A stretch of DNA of 64,000 bases from Massilia solisilvae. Its GTDB lineage: Bacteria > Pseudomonadota > Gammaproteobacteria > Burkholderiales > Burkholderiaceae_D. Where the stretch lies: the NCBI RefSeq assembly GCF_024753215.1, contig NZ_JANUGV010000002.1, positions 310,001 through 374,000 of the forward strand, read 5' to 3'. A program made the translations under genes and the position numbers. Below, piece after piece: positions 35,635 to 44,205 of the stretch; position 1 is the stretch's first letter, and each line of letters opens with the position of its first letter. The notes below the pieces were generated by a model. It did not search any database and was not told the origin of the DNA. It was given only the letters and a program-made list of their open reading frames with translations.

Positions 35635-36534
35635 ATGAAGAACAATAAACACAGGTTGAATTTGCCGCGCCTTGTCATCGTTGGCTGCGGCGATGTCGGC
35701 ATGCGGCTTTTGCCGCTGGTGCGCGAGCGCTTTCGCGTGTTCGCAGTCACCAGCGATCCCGGGCGGCGGGCCGAGCTGCGCGCCGCCGGGGCGGTGCCGG
35801 TCGTGGCGAACCTGGACCGCAAGGACAGCCTGCACCGGCTTACCGGGCTGGCGCGCCGGGTCGTGCACCTGGCGCCACCTCAGCCGCAAGGGCTGCGGGA
35901 TTGCCGTACACGCAATTTGACCGCCATTCTACCCGACGGGGCGCAGGTCGTTTACGTCAGCACCAGCGGGGTCTATGGCGATTGCGGCGGCCAGCTGATC
36001 GACGAGACGCACCCGGTGGCGCCCAAGAACCCGCGCGCGCTGCGCAGGGTGGACGCCGAACGCGCGCTGCGCGCCTGGGCGCGGCGCGGGGCAGGGAAGG
36101 TGTCGATCTTGCGCGTGCCCGGCATCTACGCCAACGACCGGTTGCCGCTCGAGCGGCTGCGCGCCGGCACACCGGCCCTGGTGGCGGAGGAAGACGTGTA
36201 CACCAACCACGTCCACGCCGACGACCTGGCGCGCATGGTGGCGCTGGCGCTGTTTCGCGCCCTGCCGGGGCGGGTGTACCACGCCAGCGACGACACGCGC
36301 ATGAAGATGGGCGAATACTTCGACGCGGTGGCCGACGCGTTCGCGCTGCCGAGGCCGCCGCGCTTGCCGGGTGAGCAGTTGCGCCAGGCGGTGTCGCCCG
36401 CGGCGCTGTCGTTCATGGTGGAGTCGCGCAAGCTCGACAATGAGCGGATCAAGCACGAGCTCGGCGTGCGGCTGCGCTATCGCACCGTGGCCGATGCGCT
36501 CGCTCGCGTTGTGGGAGCACCGGTCGCTACCTAA
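35635..36534 (+). CDS. NAD-dependent epimerase/SDR-like protein (YeeZ type)
   Basis: A 299-residue extended-SDR protein. The Rossmann motif is VIVGCGDVGMRLLPL, close to the GxGxxG of YeeZ-like proteins. The active-site Ser/Thr and Tyr region is YVSTSGVYGDCGG, but the canonical YxxxK is not obvious. C-terminal parts include NHVHADDLARMVALAL and YHASDDTRMKMGEYFD. The role is unknown. Its start lies only 12 bases from that of the divergent reductase gene, so each promoter must lie inside the other gene's 5' region. Confidence 0.8.
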   Translation: MKNNKHRLNLPRLVIVGCGDVGMRLLPLVRERFRVFAVTSDPGRRAELRAAGAVPVVANLDRKDSLHRLTGLARRVVHLAPPQPQGLRDCRTRNLTAILPDGAQVVYVSTSGVYGDCGGQLIDETHPVAPKNPRALRRVDAERALRAWARRGAGKVSILRVPGIYANDRLPLERLRAGTPALVAEEDVYTNHVHADDLARMVALALFRALPGRVYHASDDTRMKMGEYFDAVADAFALPRPPRLPGEQLRQAVSPAALSFMVESRKLDNERIKHELGVRLRYRTVADALARVVGAPVAT

Positions 36535-36672
36535 TGCCTTTGCTCAGTACGGTCTACGCCACACTGCAAACGGTGTACTCGTTCCGGTTGATACTCCTCA
36601 ACCCCGGCCCGCTTGATGTTTGTATCGTGAAAGCGTTCGCAAACGGAAGTTTGCTTTGTGGTGGAGCCTGAG

Positions 36673-36942
36673 ATGAACCGCCGCGTAACGCATCCAAGCA
36701 AAGAACAGGTCCGGGCCTACATGGTCGCACGCGAACACGCGCACCAGCCGCCACCGCCGCCGGAACAAATCCGGCAGCAGCTCGGCTGGCACGTCGTGTC
36801 AACGTGCGGGGACGACTGCGTCTTCACGACGCTTTACTTCCTTCCAGCTACCCTTGGGCAAATCACCTTGCAGGCCTTGCTGGAGTGCTGCCTGGCCCCG
36901 CTGCGCACCAGAATTGGCGGGCCAAGCGGATGGAAGCATTAG
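36673..36942 (+). CDS. Small hypothetical protein
   Basis: An 89-residue frame with a good ribosome site (GGTGGAG six bases before ATG). The N-terminal part, MNRRVTHPSKEQVRAYM.AREHAHQPPPPPEQIRQQLGW, looks like real protein with a charged helix and a Pro-rich linker. The tail after residue 40 is less protein-like and may result from a frameshift. No family assigned. Confidence 0.5.
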   Translation: MNRRVTHPSKEQVRAYMVAREHAHQPPPPPEQIRQQLGWHVVSTCGDDCVFTTLYFLPATLGQITLQALLECCLAPLRTRIGGPSGWKH

Positions 36943-36977
36943 CGTCGTGACCGTTGCGCGGTCATGCCTTCCTGGGC

Positions 36978-37628
36978 CTAATGTGCCGTCGCTTTGTTCG
37001 CCACTGCCTGATTCCATGTGCCGAGGATCGTGTCGGGCAGGGGGGCCGGGCTTGCCTCGGTGACAGTGCAAAAAGCGGGCTCCGCAGCAAGGCGAAAAGC
37101 GAGGTTCGTTGATGCGCTGTAGGCCAGCTCAGACGTTACGGTACAGTACGCAGGCTCGGCGCTTACCGTGCAGAAGGCGGTGCGCTTCGGGCTGGCGGTC
37201 CTGCTTCCGTGCCCCTGGGCCCCGTAGGCCGTCCCCCCCTCGGGCACCGGCTCGCCAAAGACGGCTTCGTACAATTCGCGCATGCGCTGACCCGCGCTCA
37301 GGCGCATGGCGTTGTCATCGCCTTTCAGTCCGAGTCCGAGGTACGGGTTGTGGTGTAAGAAATATCCGAACACGGCTTGGCAATCCCGCGCGTACTTTGC
37401 CGTGTCCAGGATGTGCTGGTGCCAGAACCTATCGACTTCGAGCGAGGGTGCGGTAAGTTCGTTCGGGTACTTTTTCATCAGGTACAGGAAGCGCCTGTAC
37501 TCCCGCTCTGCCGCGTCTGCCCGTGCCCTGGTCCAGCCTTTGCCAGCTTTGCTGGTCGTCAGCCTCATCTTGATCTGCTCGAAATCCAGTGATGCTATCA
37601 CCGCAAACTCGTCGCGCGAAACATTCAT
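36978..37628 (-). CDS. GRDP-like (PF07173-type) protein with degenerate aromatic-Cys-Thr-Val tail repeats
   Basis: A 216-residue protein. Residues 1-130 are a GRDP-like (former DUF1399) domain: EYRRFLYLMKKYPNEL, then FWHQHILDTAKYARDC with the WHxH pattern, then VFGYFLHHNPYLGL. The tail carries short degenerate repeats of 8-9 residues: AFCTVSAEP, AYCTVTSEL, AYSASTNL, AFRLAAEP, AFCTVTEAS. It is a paralog of the gene at 37965-38801. No signal peptide or membrane helix. GGAGAATATTC precedes the ATG. The function is unknown. Confidence 0.75.
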   Translation of the reverse strand: MNVSRDEFAVIASLDFEQIKMRLTTSKAGKGWTRARADAAEREYRRFLYLMKKYPNELTAPSLEVDRFWHQHILDTAKYARDCQAVFGYFLHHNPYLGLGLKGDDNAMRLSAGQRMRELYEAVFGEPVPEGGTAYGAQGHGSRTASPKRTAFCTVSAEPAYCTVTSELAYSASTNLAFRLAAEPAFCTVTEASPAPLPDTILGTWNQAVANKATAH

Positions 37629-37964
37629 GAATATTCTCCATTTGTCAGATTATTGGATTTGGATATTGCTTTCGGCGCCATGTGTGTTGACGCAAATCAA
37701 ATATCGACTTTGCGGATGAGCCCGGTTTTGAGATAAATCAAGGTCCCCGGGCATTCAGAAAATTCCTAACGAATTGTGGGATCAGGCCTACATTTTGCCC
37801 GGCCGATCGAGGCTGATCATGTGCTTTCCTCGAGAATATCCCGCAGCCGAAGATGAAAAAAAAGAGACGTACGAGTTTGGCCCGTACGTCCTGTAAAAAA
37901 GAGGAGAACTTTCACGAATGGTCGGCGAAGCCACCAGGGTGCAACATTGCTTGCCAGGCGGGAG
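37629..37964. other. Intergenic region between the two GRDP-like genes
   Basis: A 336-base, relatively AT-rich stretch. It contains the terminator of the upstream minus-strand gene (37853-37891) and presumably the promoter of the 36978-37628 gene. No credible reading frame. Confidence 0.6.
37853..37891 (-). terminator. Intrinsic terminator of the AWCT-repeat gene
   Basis: Perfect stem GACGTACG/CGTACGTC with a 9-base loop, followed on the minus strand by TC and eight T. It lies about 75 bases after the stop of the gene at 37965-38801 and separates its transcript from the second GRDP-like gene. Confidence 0.8.
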
Positions 37965-38801
37965 TCAGGCCGCCAACAGTAGTGGCGTTTCGACATCAAT
38001 TTGTTTTCCGATTTTTTTCGCGACCGTACACCACGCGGCCTCGGCCGCCGGCAAGGCTCGGGTGCACCATGCGCTATTGGGCCGCGGTGCGGCGAATGTG
38101 CACCATGCCGTCCTGGCCTTCGGCGTAGTCACCGTGCACCATGCGCTGTTGGCTTGCGGCGCCGTGACTGTGCACCATGCCGTCTTGGCCTTCGGCGCAG
38201 TCACAGTGCACCATGCGCTCCTGACTTGTGGGGCAGTGACGGTGCACCATGCGGTCTTGGCCTTCGGCGCAGCCACTGTGCACCATGCGCTCCTGGCTTG
38301 TGAGTCAGTGACCGTGCACCATGCCGTCGTTGCCTCCGGCGAGCTGGCTGTACACCAAGCGGTCTTGAAATCGGTGGTGGTGACCGTGCACCATGCGCTC
38401 CCCGCGCGCCTTGCAGCCGCCGTTTTCTCGTCACCGAATTCGGCCTCGTACAGGTCATGCATACGTTGCCCGGCGCGGGCTTGGTCGTCAGGGGAGGAGT
38501 CTTCACCGAGCCCCAAGTTGGGATCGTGGTGGAGGAAGTAGCCGAACAATTCTTCGCAGTCCTGTGCGTACTTCATGGTGTCGAGGATGTGATAGTGCCA
38601 GAACACGTCCACATCCACGGTCGGCGCGAATTGCTCGTTCGGATATTTCTTCACGAGGTAAAGAAAGCGCCGGTATTCTGCTTCCACGGCATCTGCTTTT
38701 GCTTGCTTCCAACCCTCTCCTGATTCGCCATGCATCAATTTGATTTTGATGGGAGTCAGGTCCAGCGCCTCGATCGCTTCAGAATCTTTGTTCGTCAACA
38801 T
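37965..38801 (-). CDS. GRDP-like protein with eleven exact 12-residue AWCT tandem repeats
   Basis: A 278-residue protein. Residues 1-130 form the GRDP-like (PF07173-type) domain, with EYRRFLYLVKKYPNE and FWHYHILDTMKYAQDC (W68, H69, H71) then FGYFLHHDPNLG. From residue 136 come eleven units of exactly 12 residues, each starting AWCT, with consensus AWCTVTAPKAKT or AWCTVTAPQVRS. K- and Q-type units alternate. The end is KKIGKQIDVETPLLLAA. No export signal, no membrane helix; the repeats hold one Cys and one Trp each. AGAGGTGA precedes the ATG. The function is unknown; repeated modification or metal binding are possibilities. Confidence 0.82.
   Translation of the reverse strand: MLTNKDSEAIEALDLTPIKIKLMHGESGEGWKQAKADAVEAEYRRFLYLVKKYPNEQFAPTVDVDVFWHYHILDTMKYAQDCEELFGYFLHHDPNLGLGEDSSPDDQARAGQRMHDLYEAEFGDEKTAAARRAGSAWCTVTTTDFKTAWCTASSPEATTAWCTVTDSQARSAWCTVAAPKAKTAWCTVTAPQVRSAWCTVTAPKAKTAWCTVTAPQANSAWCTVTTPKARTAWCTFAAPRPNSAWCTRALPAAEAAWCTVAKKIGKQIDVETPLLLAA
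38026..38421 (-). repeat. Coding minisatellite: eleven 36-bp tandem units
   Basis: The core GTGCACCATGC (plus strand) recurs with strict 36-base spacing, starting at 38026, 38062, 38098, 38134, 38170, 38206, 38242, 38278, 38314, 38350 and 38386. The copies at 38026 and 38350 have substitutions. Neighbouring units alternate in two flavours, so recent growth was probably by 72-bp steps. The array is in frame in the gene above. Confidence 0.95.
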
Positions 38802-39083
38802 CGAATCACCTCTTTATGTAGGATTGATAGTGAATCAGCTTGCGTTCATGCGGATTGTTGAAAATCTTTTTCCGTGCATCCTCCTTTTTTTGGAAAACAG
38901 CTCTGCTGCGATCGGAGCCAACTGGCCAGTTTGACTGAAAGCAGGTGGGTCAATTGTCGTGCGCTTCGGCAAGGCAAATCTTGACGCTTATCAACTTGGC
39001 CGGATGAATTCCGACAAGAGGGCGGCCCACGCTGACAGTGGCGTGTGGCCGAAATGAGGGGTTGTAATCGGACGAGGCGTAGC
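38802..39083. other. Upstream region of the AWCT-repeat gene
   Basis: A 282-base AT-richer interval between two minus-strand genes. It holds the ribosome site of the AWCT gene and probably its promoter. No gene seen. Confidence 0.5.
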
Positions 39084-40943
39084 CTAGACCGGTAATTTTT
39101 CCGACTTCGTGTGCACCTCTTTGGAGGGCGGGCGGGACAGCGACGGCTGCGAAGACACCGGCACTTTTACCAGTAGCGTGGTGCCAATGCGCGATTCGCT
39201 TGTGATGGAGAACGTGCCACCCAGGATGCTCACGCGCTCTTCGATTCCGACGAGTCCAAACGAGCCTGGCCGGTTGCGACTTCCCGGCTGCAGGCCGATG
39301 CCATTGTCGTGAACCGCCATCGACAGTACGTTCTCATGCAGGTGCAATTCAATATGTACCTCAGAGGCGCGTGCATGGCGGGAAATATTGCTGAGCGACT
39401 CTTGCAGAATGCGGAACAGGGCGGTCGCGCACTGGTCATCCACTTTCAGGTCGGTTTCATTCTCGATCAGATGACAGGCGATGCCGGTGCGTCGCCTGAA
39501 ATCGGCCACCTGCCAATCGACGGCGGCGGACAGGCCAAGATCGAGCACATTCGGACGCAGGTCATTGATGATATGGCGCACGCTTTGAATGGTTGCGTCG
39601 ATCTGCTGGAGCGTTGATTCCGCGCGAGTGTGCAAGCGAGTGTGCGAGCGCGTTCGCGAGGCAAGCATCTCGGCATCGATGCGCACCGCCAGCAGGCTCT
39701 GGCCGAGGTCGTCGTGGATCTCGCGTGCGATGCGCTTGCGCTCCCGCTCCTTGATCTGCTCGGTATGTGCGGCAAGCCGGCGCAGCTTCTCATGGGACGC
39801 CTGCAGTTTGGACTGGCTGGAGCGCAGTTCTCTCGTCATCTCCTGGGCCAGTTGGATCGCATGGCGGCGCGACGTCGCCAGGGCTTGGAACAGTGCGTAG
39901 AGAAGGGCGGCGGTAATGATGCCGGCCATGGCAGCCAGCCACGGATAGTACGCGTCGAACCGGCTATACAGGTTACGGACCGGAATGCTGAAGTCCGTCA
40001 TCCACACGCGTTTGTTGAACTCGATTGGCAACCGGACGTGCAACACCGTGCTGCGCCATACCAGCCACGGCGGTGGCTCGTCCGCATCACCGTAGCTGCT
40101 GTCGAATAGCAACAGTGGCTGTTGTGGCGCGTTCTGCTCGGCCGGGACAGGCGTCATGTCGGTGACGGTCAGCCGGGTGCCCTTGATCGGGAGTGTTTCA
40201 AGCACGCCGGCAATCAGATTGTTGACGCCGAATCCGATCCCGACCGAGCCAAAGTACGCGGCGCGACGCTGTGCAACCGTGTCGATTGGCATACCCGGCC
40301 GGTACACCGGCAACCGCATGGCCAGGCCATGGCGGTTGGGGCCGGAAAGGATCGGTATCCGCGTGCCGGAGGCGGCAATTGCGTTGTTGTCGCGCGAGTC
40401 GGCCAGCGTCCTGCTCGTGTACTTGCGCCATTCCAGATCCATCCCGAATCTCTCAATGGCGGCAGGCTGGATCGGTTCAATGAGCGTAAGGACCGTGTAG
40501 GTGCTGCCAGGGCCGCGCGACTTGATCGCGAAGTCGGGCCGGTCGGCGCCCAACGCGTGCAGTCGGTCCCTGATCTGTTGCTCGAGCGCGGGGCGGCGGT
40601 TCTCATCGATGTATTCGGCGAAATTGATGACCTCGATGCCCGGGAAGTTCTGGGCCAAGCCAAGTTGGGCCACGTAGTCGTGGAACTGTTCCGCAGTGGT
40701 CTTGGGATTGGCTCGGAACAGGCCTGCGGTTCCGCGCAACACATCGGTGTAGCTTTTGACGCGTGAGCCAATCGTGTAGCTGGCGATGCGCGCCATGCTC
40801 CGAAAGCGGCTGGACGCGTCCGCCTCAATCGTGGTGGTCGTCAGGTAGAAGAGAGCGGCGCCAGCGGACAAGGAAAGCGCTGCACCTATCCAAAATCGCG
40901 TTTTGGCCAGATTCGCTTTCAGGACACGAAGCAGTATTGGCAT
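39084..40943 (-). CDS. CHASE-domain sensor histidine kinase (NarL/DesK-type), orphan
   Basis: A 619-residue membrane kinase. It has a membrane helix at 18-37, an extracytoplasmic CHASE domain (FPGIEVINFAEYID, then YTVLTLIEPIQP), a second helix near 310-330 (YYPWLAAMAGIITAALLYALF), a coiled coil, a HisKA_3 phosphoacceptor region (KRIAREIHDDLGQSL, with the His) and an ATPase domain with HDNGIGL and GSFGLVGIEERV. CHASE domains often bind small ligands. No response regulator adjoins, so the partner is elsewhere. Confidence 0.9.
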   Translation of the reverse strand: MPILLRVLKANLAKTRFWIGAALSLSAGAALFYLTTTTIEADASSRFRSMARIASYTIGSRVKSYTDVLRGTAGLFRANPKTTAEQFHDYVAQLGLAQNFPGIEVINFAEYIDENRRPALEQQIRDRLHALGADRPDFAIKSRGPGSTYTVLTLIEPIQPAAIERFGMDLEWRKYTSRTLADSRDNNAIAASGTRIPILSGPNRHGLAMRLPVYRPGMPIDTVAQRRAAYFGSVGIGFGVNNLIAGVLETLPIKGTRLTVTDMTPVPAEQNAPQQPLLLFDSSYGDADEPPPWLVWRSTVLHVRLPIEFNKRVWMTDFSIPVRNLYSRFDAYYPWLAAMAGIITAALLYALFQALATSRRHAIQLAQEMTRELRSSQSKLQASHEKLRRLAAHTEQIKERERKRIAREIHDDLGQSLLAVRIDAEMLASRTRSHTRLHTRAESTLQQIDATIQSVRHIINDLRPNVLDLGLSAAVDWQVADFRRRTGIACHLIENETDLKVDDQCATALFRILQESLSNISRHARASEVHIELHLHENVLSMAVHDNGIGLQPGSRNRPGSFGLVGIEERVSILGGTFSITSESRIGTTLLVKVPVSSQPSLSRPPSKEVHTKSEKLPV

Positions 40944-41091
40944 GGCGTGCTCTCAACCGCCCCGCTGGCGGGGAGAAGGTTAAATAATAATGCTGTGTCA
41001 AGTCACGTTAATCATCTTGTAGGTTTTACGAAGCTATCTGAATTGATAGGTGGGCCGGAAACGCAACGGTTTTCTGCGTGCGGACAAGACG

Positions 41092-41127
41092 AAAAAAATC
41101 CCGCTGCGGCATGCGCCGGAGCGGGAT
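41092..41127 (-). terminator. Intrinsic terminator of glnS
   Basis: Stem AATCCCGCT/AGCGGGATT with a GC-rich inner part, followed on the minus strand by a run of T. It lies about 17 bases beyond the glnS stop. Confidence 0.8.
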
Positions 41128-41143
41128 TTGTAGAAGGACAAGC

Positions 41144-42898
41144 TTACTTGCCGCCCCAACTATCCTTGAGCGTGGTAATGCGGTTGAACACCGGCTTGCC
41201 CGGCTGCGAATCGACGCGGTCGGCCACGAAATAGCCGTGGCGCTCGAACTGGAAGCGGTCTTCGGCATTCGCCTTGGCCAGCCCGGGCTCCAGGTAGGCG
41301 GTAATCGTCTCCAGCGCTTTCGGGTTGAGGGCGGCCTTGAAGTCCTTGCCGCCGGCGTCCGGATGCGGGTCGGTGAACAGGCGGTCGTACAGGCGCACCT
41401 CGGCCTGGAGCGCATTGGCCGCGCTGACCCAGGTGATGGTGCCCTTGACCTTGTAATTGTCCGCGCCCGGCGTGCCCGATTTCGAATCCGGGAAGTAGTT
41501 CACGTGCACCGCGGTGGCCTTGCCGTTCTCGTCCTTGTCGTAGCCGGTGCACTCGGCCACGAAGCCGTACTTCAGGCGCACGCGGCTGCCCGGCTTGTCA
41601 TCCACTGGCGGGGTGAAGCGGAAGTAGCCCTTGGTGGGCACTTCCATGAAGTCTTCTTCCTCGATCCACAGCTCTTTGCTGAACGGGAAGCTGCGGGTGC
41701 CCCACTCGGGGTGGTGCGGGTGCACGGGCGCAGCGCATTCGACCGATTCTCCCTCGGGGAAGTTGTCCACGATGAGCTTGAGCGGCCGCAGCACGGCGAT
41801 GCCGCGCGGCGCCTTGGGATCGAGGTCGTCGCGCAGCGCGATTTCCAGGTTGCCCATGTCGATCCAGCCGTCGGCCTTGGACACGCCGCTGCGCTCGCAG
41901 AACAGCTGGATCGATTCGGGCGTAAAGCCGCGGCGGCGCAGGCCGACCAGGGTGGGCATGCGCGGATCGTCCCAGCCGGACACGATGCCTTCCTCCACCA
42001 GCTGGCGCAGCTTGCGCTTGCTGGTGACCACGTAGGTCGTGTTCAGGCGCGCGAATTCGTATTGGCGCGGCACCGGGCGCTGGAAGAAGCCGCCTTCGGC
42101 CAGCGTATCGACCAGCCAGTCGTAGAACGGACGGTGGTCCTGGAACTCGAGCGTGCAGATCGAGTGGGTGATGTTCTCGATCGCGTCCGAAATCGGGTGC
42201 GTGTAGTCGTACATCGGGTAGATGCACCACTTGTCGCCCGTGCGGTGGTGGTGCGCGTGGCGGATGCGGTACAGGGCCGGGTCGCGCATGTTCATGTTGG
42301 GCGAGGACATCGCGTCTTCGCTGATCTTCGCGCGCAGGATGTGCTCGCCGTCCTTGTACTTGCCGGCCTTCATGTCGCGGAACAGCTGCAGCGATTCCTC
42401 CGCGGGGCGGTTGCGGAACGGCGAGTTGGTGCCCAGCGTGCTGAAGTTGCCGCGGTTCTTCGCCATTTCCTCGGCGCTCTGGCTGTCCACGTAGGCTTTG
42501 CCGGTCTTGATCAGGTACTCGGCCATCTCGTACAGCTTGTCGAAGTAGTCGCTCGCGTAGTGCAGCCAGGCTTCGCCGTCCTGCTCCCACGAAAAGCCCA
42601 GCCACTTCACGCTGTCCATGATCGTGTCGACGTATTCCTGCTCTTCCTTCTCCGGATTGGTGTCGTCGAAGCGCAGGTGGCAGCGGCCGGCGTAGTCGCG
42701 CGCCAGGCCAAAGTTCACGCAGATCGACTTGGCGTGGCCAAGGTGCAGGTAGCCGTTCGGCTCGGGCGGGAAGCGCGTGATCACCGACGGCAGGCCCGGG
42801 CGCTTGTGCTTGCCCGTCGCGATATCGTTCTCGACGATTGCGCGCAAGAAATTTGACGACGGCGCGTTCGCGGCCGCGTTGTTGTTGTCGTTGCTCAT
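41144..42898 (-). CDS. glnS: Glutaminyl-tRNA synthetase
   Basis: A 584-residue class I aminoacyl-tRNA synthetase. The HIGH-type motif is HLGHAKSI, preceded by FPPEPNGYL, and the KMSKS-type motif appears as VTSKRKL. The N-terminal catalytic region and the C-terminal anticodon-binding beta-barrels match bacterial GlnRS in length. It charges tRNA-Gln directly with glutamine. The start Met is followed by an Asn/Ala-rich leader (MSNDNNNAAANAPSSNFL). Confidence 0.95.
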   Translation of the reverse strand: MSNDNNNAAANAPSSNFLRAIVENDIATGKHKRPGLPSVITRFPPEPNGYLHLGHAKSICVNFGLARDYAGRCHLRFDDTNPEKEEQEYVDTIMDSVKWLGFSWEQDGEAWLHYASDYFDKLYEMAEYLIKTGKAYVDSQSAEEMAKNRGNFSTLGTNSPFRNRPAEESLQLFRDMKAGKYKDGEHILRAKISEDAMSSPNMNMRDPALYRIRHAHHHRTGDKWCIYPMYDYTHPISDAIENITHSICTLEFQDHRPFYDWLVDTLAEGGFFQRPVPRQYEFARLNTTYVVTSKRKLRQLVEEGIVSGWDDPRMPTLVGLRRRGFTPESIQLFCERSGVSKADGWIDMGNLEIALRDDLDPKAPRGIAVLRPLKLIVDNFPEGESVECAAPVHPHHPEWGTRSFPFSKELWIEEEDFMEVPTKGYFRFTPPVDDKPGSRVRLKYGFVAECTGYDKDENGKATAVHVNYFPDSKSGTPGADNYKVKGTITWVSAANALQAEVRLYDRLFTDPHPDAGGKDFKAALNPKALETITAYLEPGLAKANAEDRFQFERHGYFVADRVDSQPGKPVFNRITTLKDSWGGK

Positions 42899-43039
42899 TG
42901 AAAACTGAGATGGATAAGTAAAGTTGCCGACATTTTACCGTACGTGATGCAGGACAGCCTTCTATGTGGCGAAACGCACGGTGTGGCGGTCATGAATGGT
43001 CAATACTGGGGGCAGAGTCCCAAGTTGCAAGATACGACC

Positions 43040-43171
43040 ATGAAAACCCTCGCTACCGACCGCGCCCTCGTGACCGCATGGCTGCTGGCCCAGGGCGGCC
43101 TGCAGATGCCGACGCAGCAAGCCAGCCCGGCGCCGGCTGCGCCGACGCAGGCGCCGCCAGCGCACAGCTAA
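43040..43171 (+). CDS. Possible short peptide gene
   Basis: A 43-residue frame giving MKTLATDRALVTAWLLAQGG followed by a Pro/Ala/Gln-rich tail. No good ribosome site and no recognisable family. It lies in the 478-base gap between glnS and the J-domain gene, which otherwise holds a family 2 repeat. Confidence 0.25.
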   Translation: MKTLATDRALVTAWLLAQGGLQMPTQQASPAPAAPTQAPPAHS

Positions 43172-43173
43172 AC

Positions 43174-43305
43174 AACGTCGTCCCGGCGCAGGCCGGGACC
43201 CATGCCGAGCTCGCACCGTGCCAGCGCGAGCGATCCCGGTACTGTCAACTGCGTATGGGTCCCGGCGTGCTCCGGGACGACGGGGTACGGGCTTGGGGCT
43301 CGCAC
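43174..43305. repeat. Dispersed palindromic repeat, family 2
   Basis: CGTCGTCCCGGCGCAGGCC... and ...GTCCCGGCGTGCTCCGGGACGACG are inverted arms around a spacer with imperfect symmetry. They lie upstream of the J-domain operon. Confidence 0.75.
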
Positions 43306-43376
43306 GAGACATCCCGGCGTTTTCTGTAGGATAATCCCGCTTTTCCCCAGTTTCGGCCCAAGCCGGAGAGTTCCAA

Positions 43377-43667
43377 TTGGAAAACCTATACGCGATCCTC
43401 GGCGTCGCGCCGAACGCCAGCGATGACGAAATCAAGAAGGTGTACCGCTCGCTCGCGATGCGCTACCACCCGGACCGCAACCAGGCCCCGGGCGCGGAAG
43501 CGCGTTTCAAGGCGGTCACCAAGGCCTACGAGATCCTGTCCGATTCGGCCAAACGCGCCGAGTACGACCAGAGCGTGAACCATCGCATCGTGCTGGACGC
43601 GGCGGGCGAGGCATACGAACTGTGGCGCTCGCTGTTCGCGCTGCACGGCGTCACGCTGGCGCCGTAA
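43377..43667 (+). CDS. Short J-domain protein
   Basis: A 96-residue protein that is nearly all J-domain: [31 protein letters not shown] with the HPD tripeptide, then [21 protein letters not shown]. It lacks the Gly/Phe, zinc-finger and client-binding regions of DnaJ, so it should recruit DnaK to a specific partner. The start is a TTG with GGAGAG six bases before it. It leads a run of four plus-strand genes, the other three of unknown function, which may be its clients or partners. Confidence 0.85.
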   Translation: MENLYAILGVAPNASDDEIKKVYRSLAMRYHPDRNQAPGAEARFKAVTKAYEILSDSAKRAEYDQSVNHRIVLDAAGEAYELWRSLFALHGVTLAP

Positions 43668-43698
43668 TGGCCGGCATTCAAAATTCAAGAAGCTACCC

Positions 43699-44205
43699 AT
43701 GAAGAGAGTACATCCCGAGTTCGCCTACCAGTCGCGCGAACTGGAAGGCCAGATCGAAGGCGTGCTGGGCGACCCGCCCGACCGCCGCAACTACCAGCGC
43801 ATGGTCGATGCGCTCGTCTCCGAATACACGCAAGGCGGCGGCATCGACGACGTGAACATGATGAGCTTTGCGCTGGTTGACCGCCTGCGCTTCCTCGACC
43901 CCAAGGGACTGGTGCGCGAAGCGGCCGACTACGAAGGTATTGACCCCGAGCGCGTGTTCGCGATGGCGCAGTGCGATGGCGACGATGGCGCTGCCCTGTA
44001 CGACGCCATCACCAGCGAATACCCGGAACTGGCGCGCAAGGCGATCATCACCGCATTCCTGTACAAGAACCAGAACCGCTGGGAAGACGACGACCAGTCG
44101 CTCGACCAGCTGGCAGAGGGCGACGAAGGCGACGAGGACGAAGAGGAGGGCGCCGCCTCGGACGAGTTCATGCAGATGTTTGATCCTGAAGGAGACAAGG
44201 AATGA
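43699..44205 (+). CDS. Unknown acidic protein of the J-domain operon
   Basis: A 168-residue soluble protein. The first 130 residues are helical, with RRNYQRMVDALVSEYTQGGGIDDVNMM and LVREAADYEGIDPERVFAMAQ. The C-terminal 35 residues are strongly acidic (EGDEGDEDEEEG) and end EFMQMFDPEGDKE. No family recognised. It lies 31 bases after the J-domain gene, and its stop overlaps the next start (ATGA). Confidence 0.7.
   Translation: MKRVHPEFAYQSRELEGQIEGVLGDPPDRRNYQRMVDALVSEYTQGGGIDDVNMMSFALVDRLRFLDPKGLVREAADYEGIDPERVFAMAQCDGDDGAALYDAITSEYPELARKAIITAFLYKNQNRWEDDDQSLDQLAEGDEGDEDEEEGAASDEFMQMFDPEGDKE

Noticed and set aside
38026..38421. CRISPR array
   Set aside because: The 36-bp units are contiguous, vary by codon, have no unique spacers and are coding. 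No cas genes nearby.
37918..38541. Plus-strand frame with VHHAVLAFGAVT-type repeats over the AWCT array
   Set aside because: The repeat unit is a multiple of three and lacks stops in several frames, so this is a shadow. The minus frame has the conserved domain, the ribosome site and the terminator.
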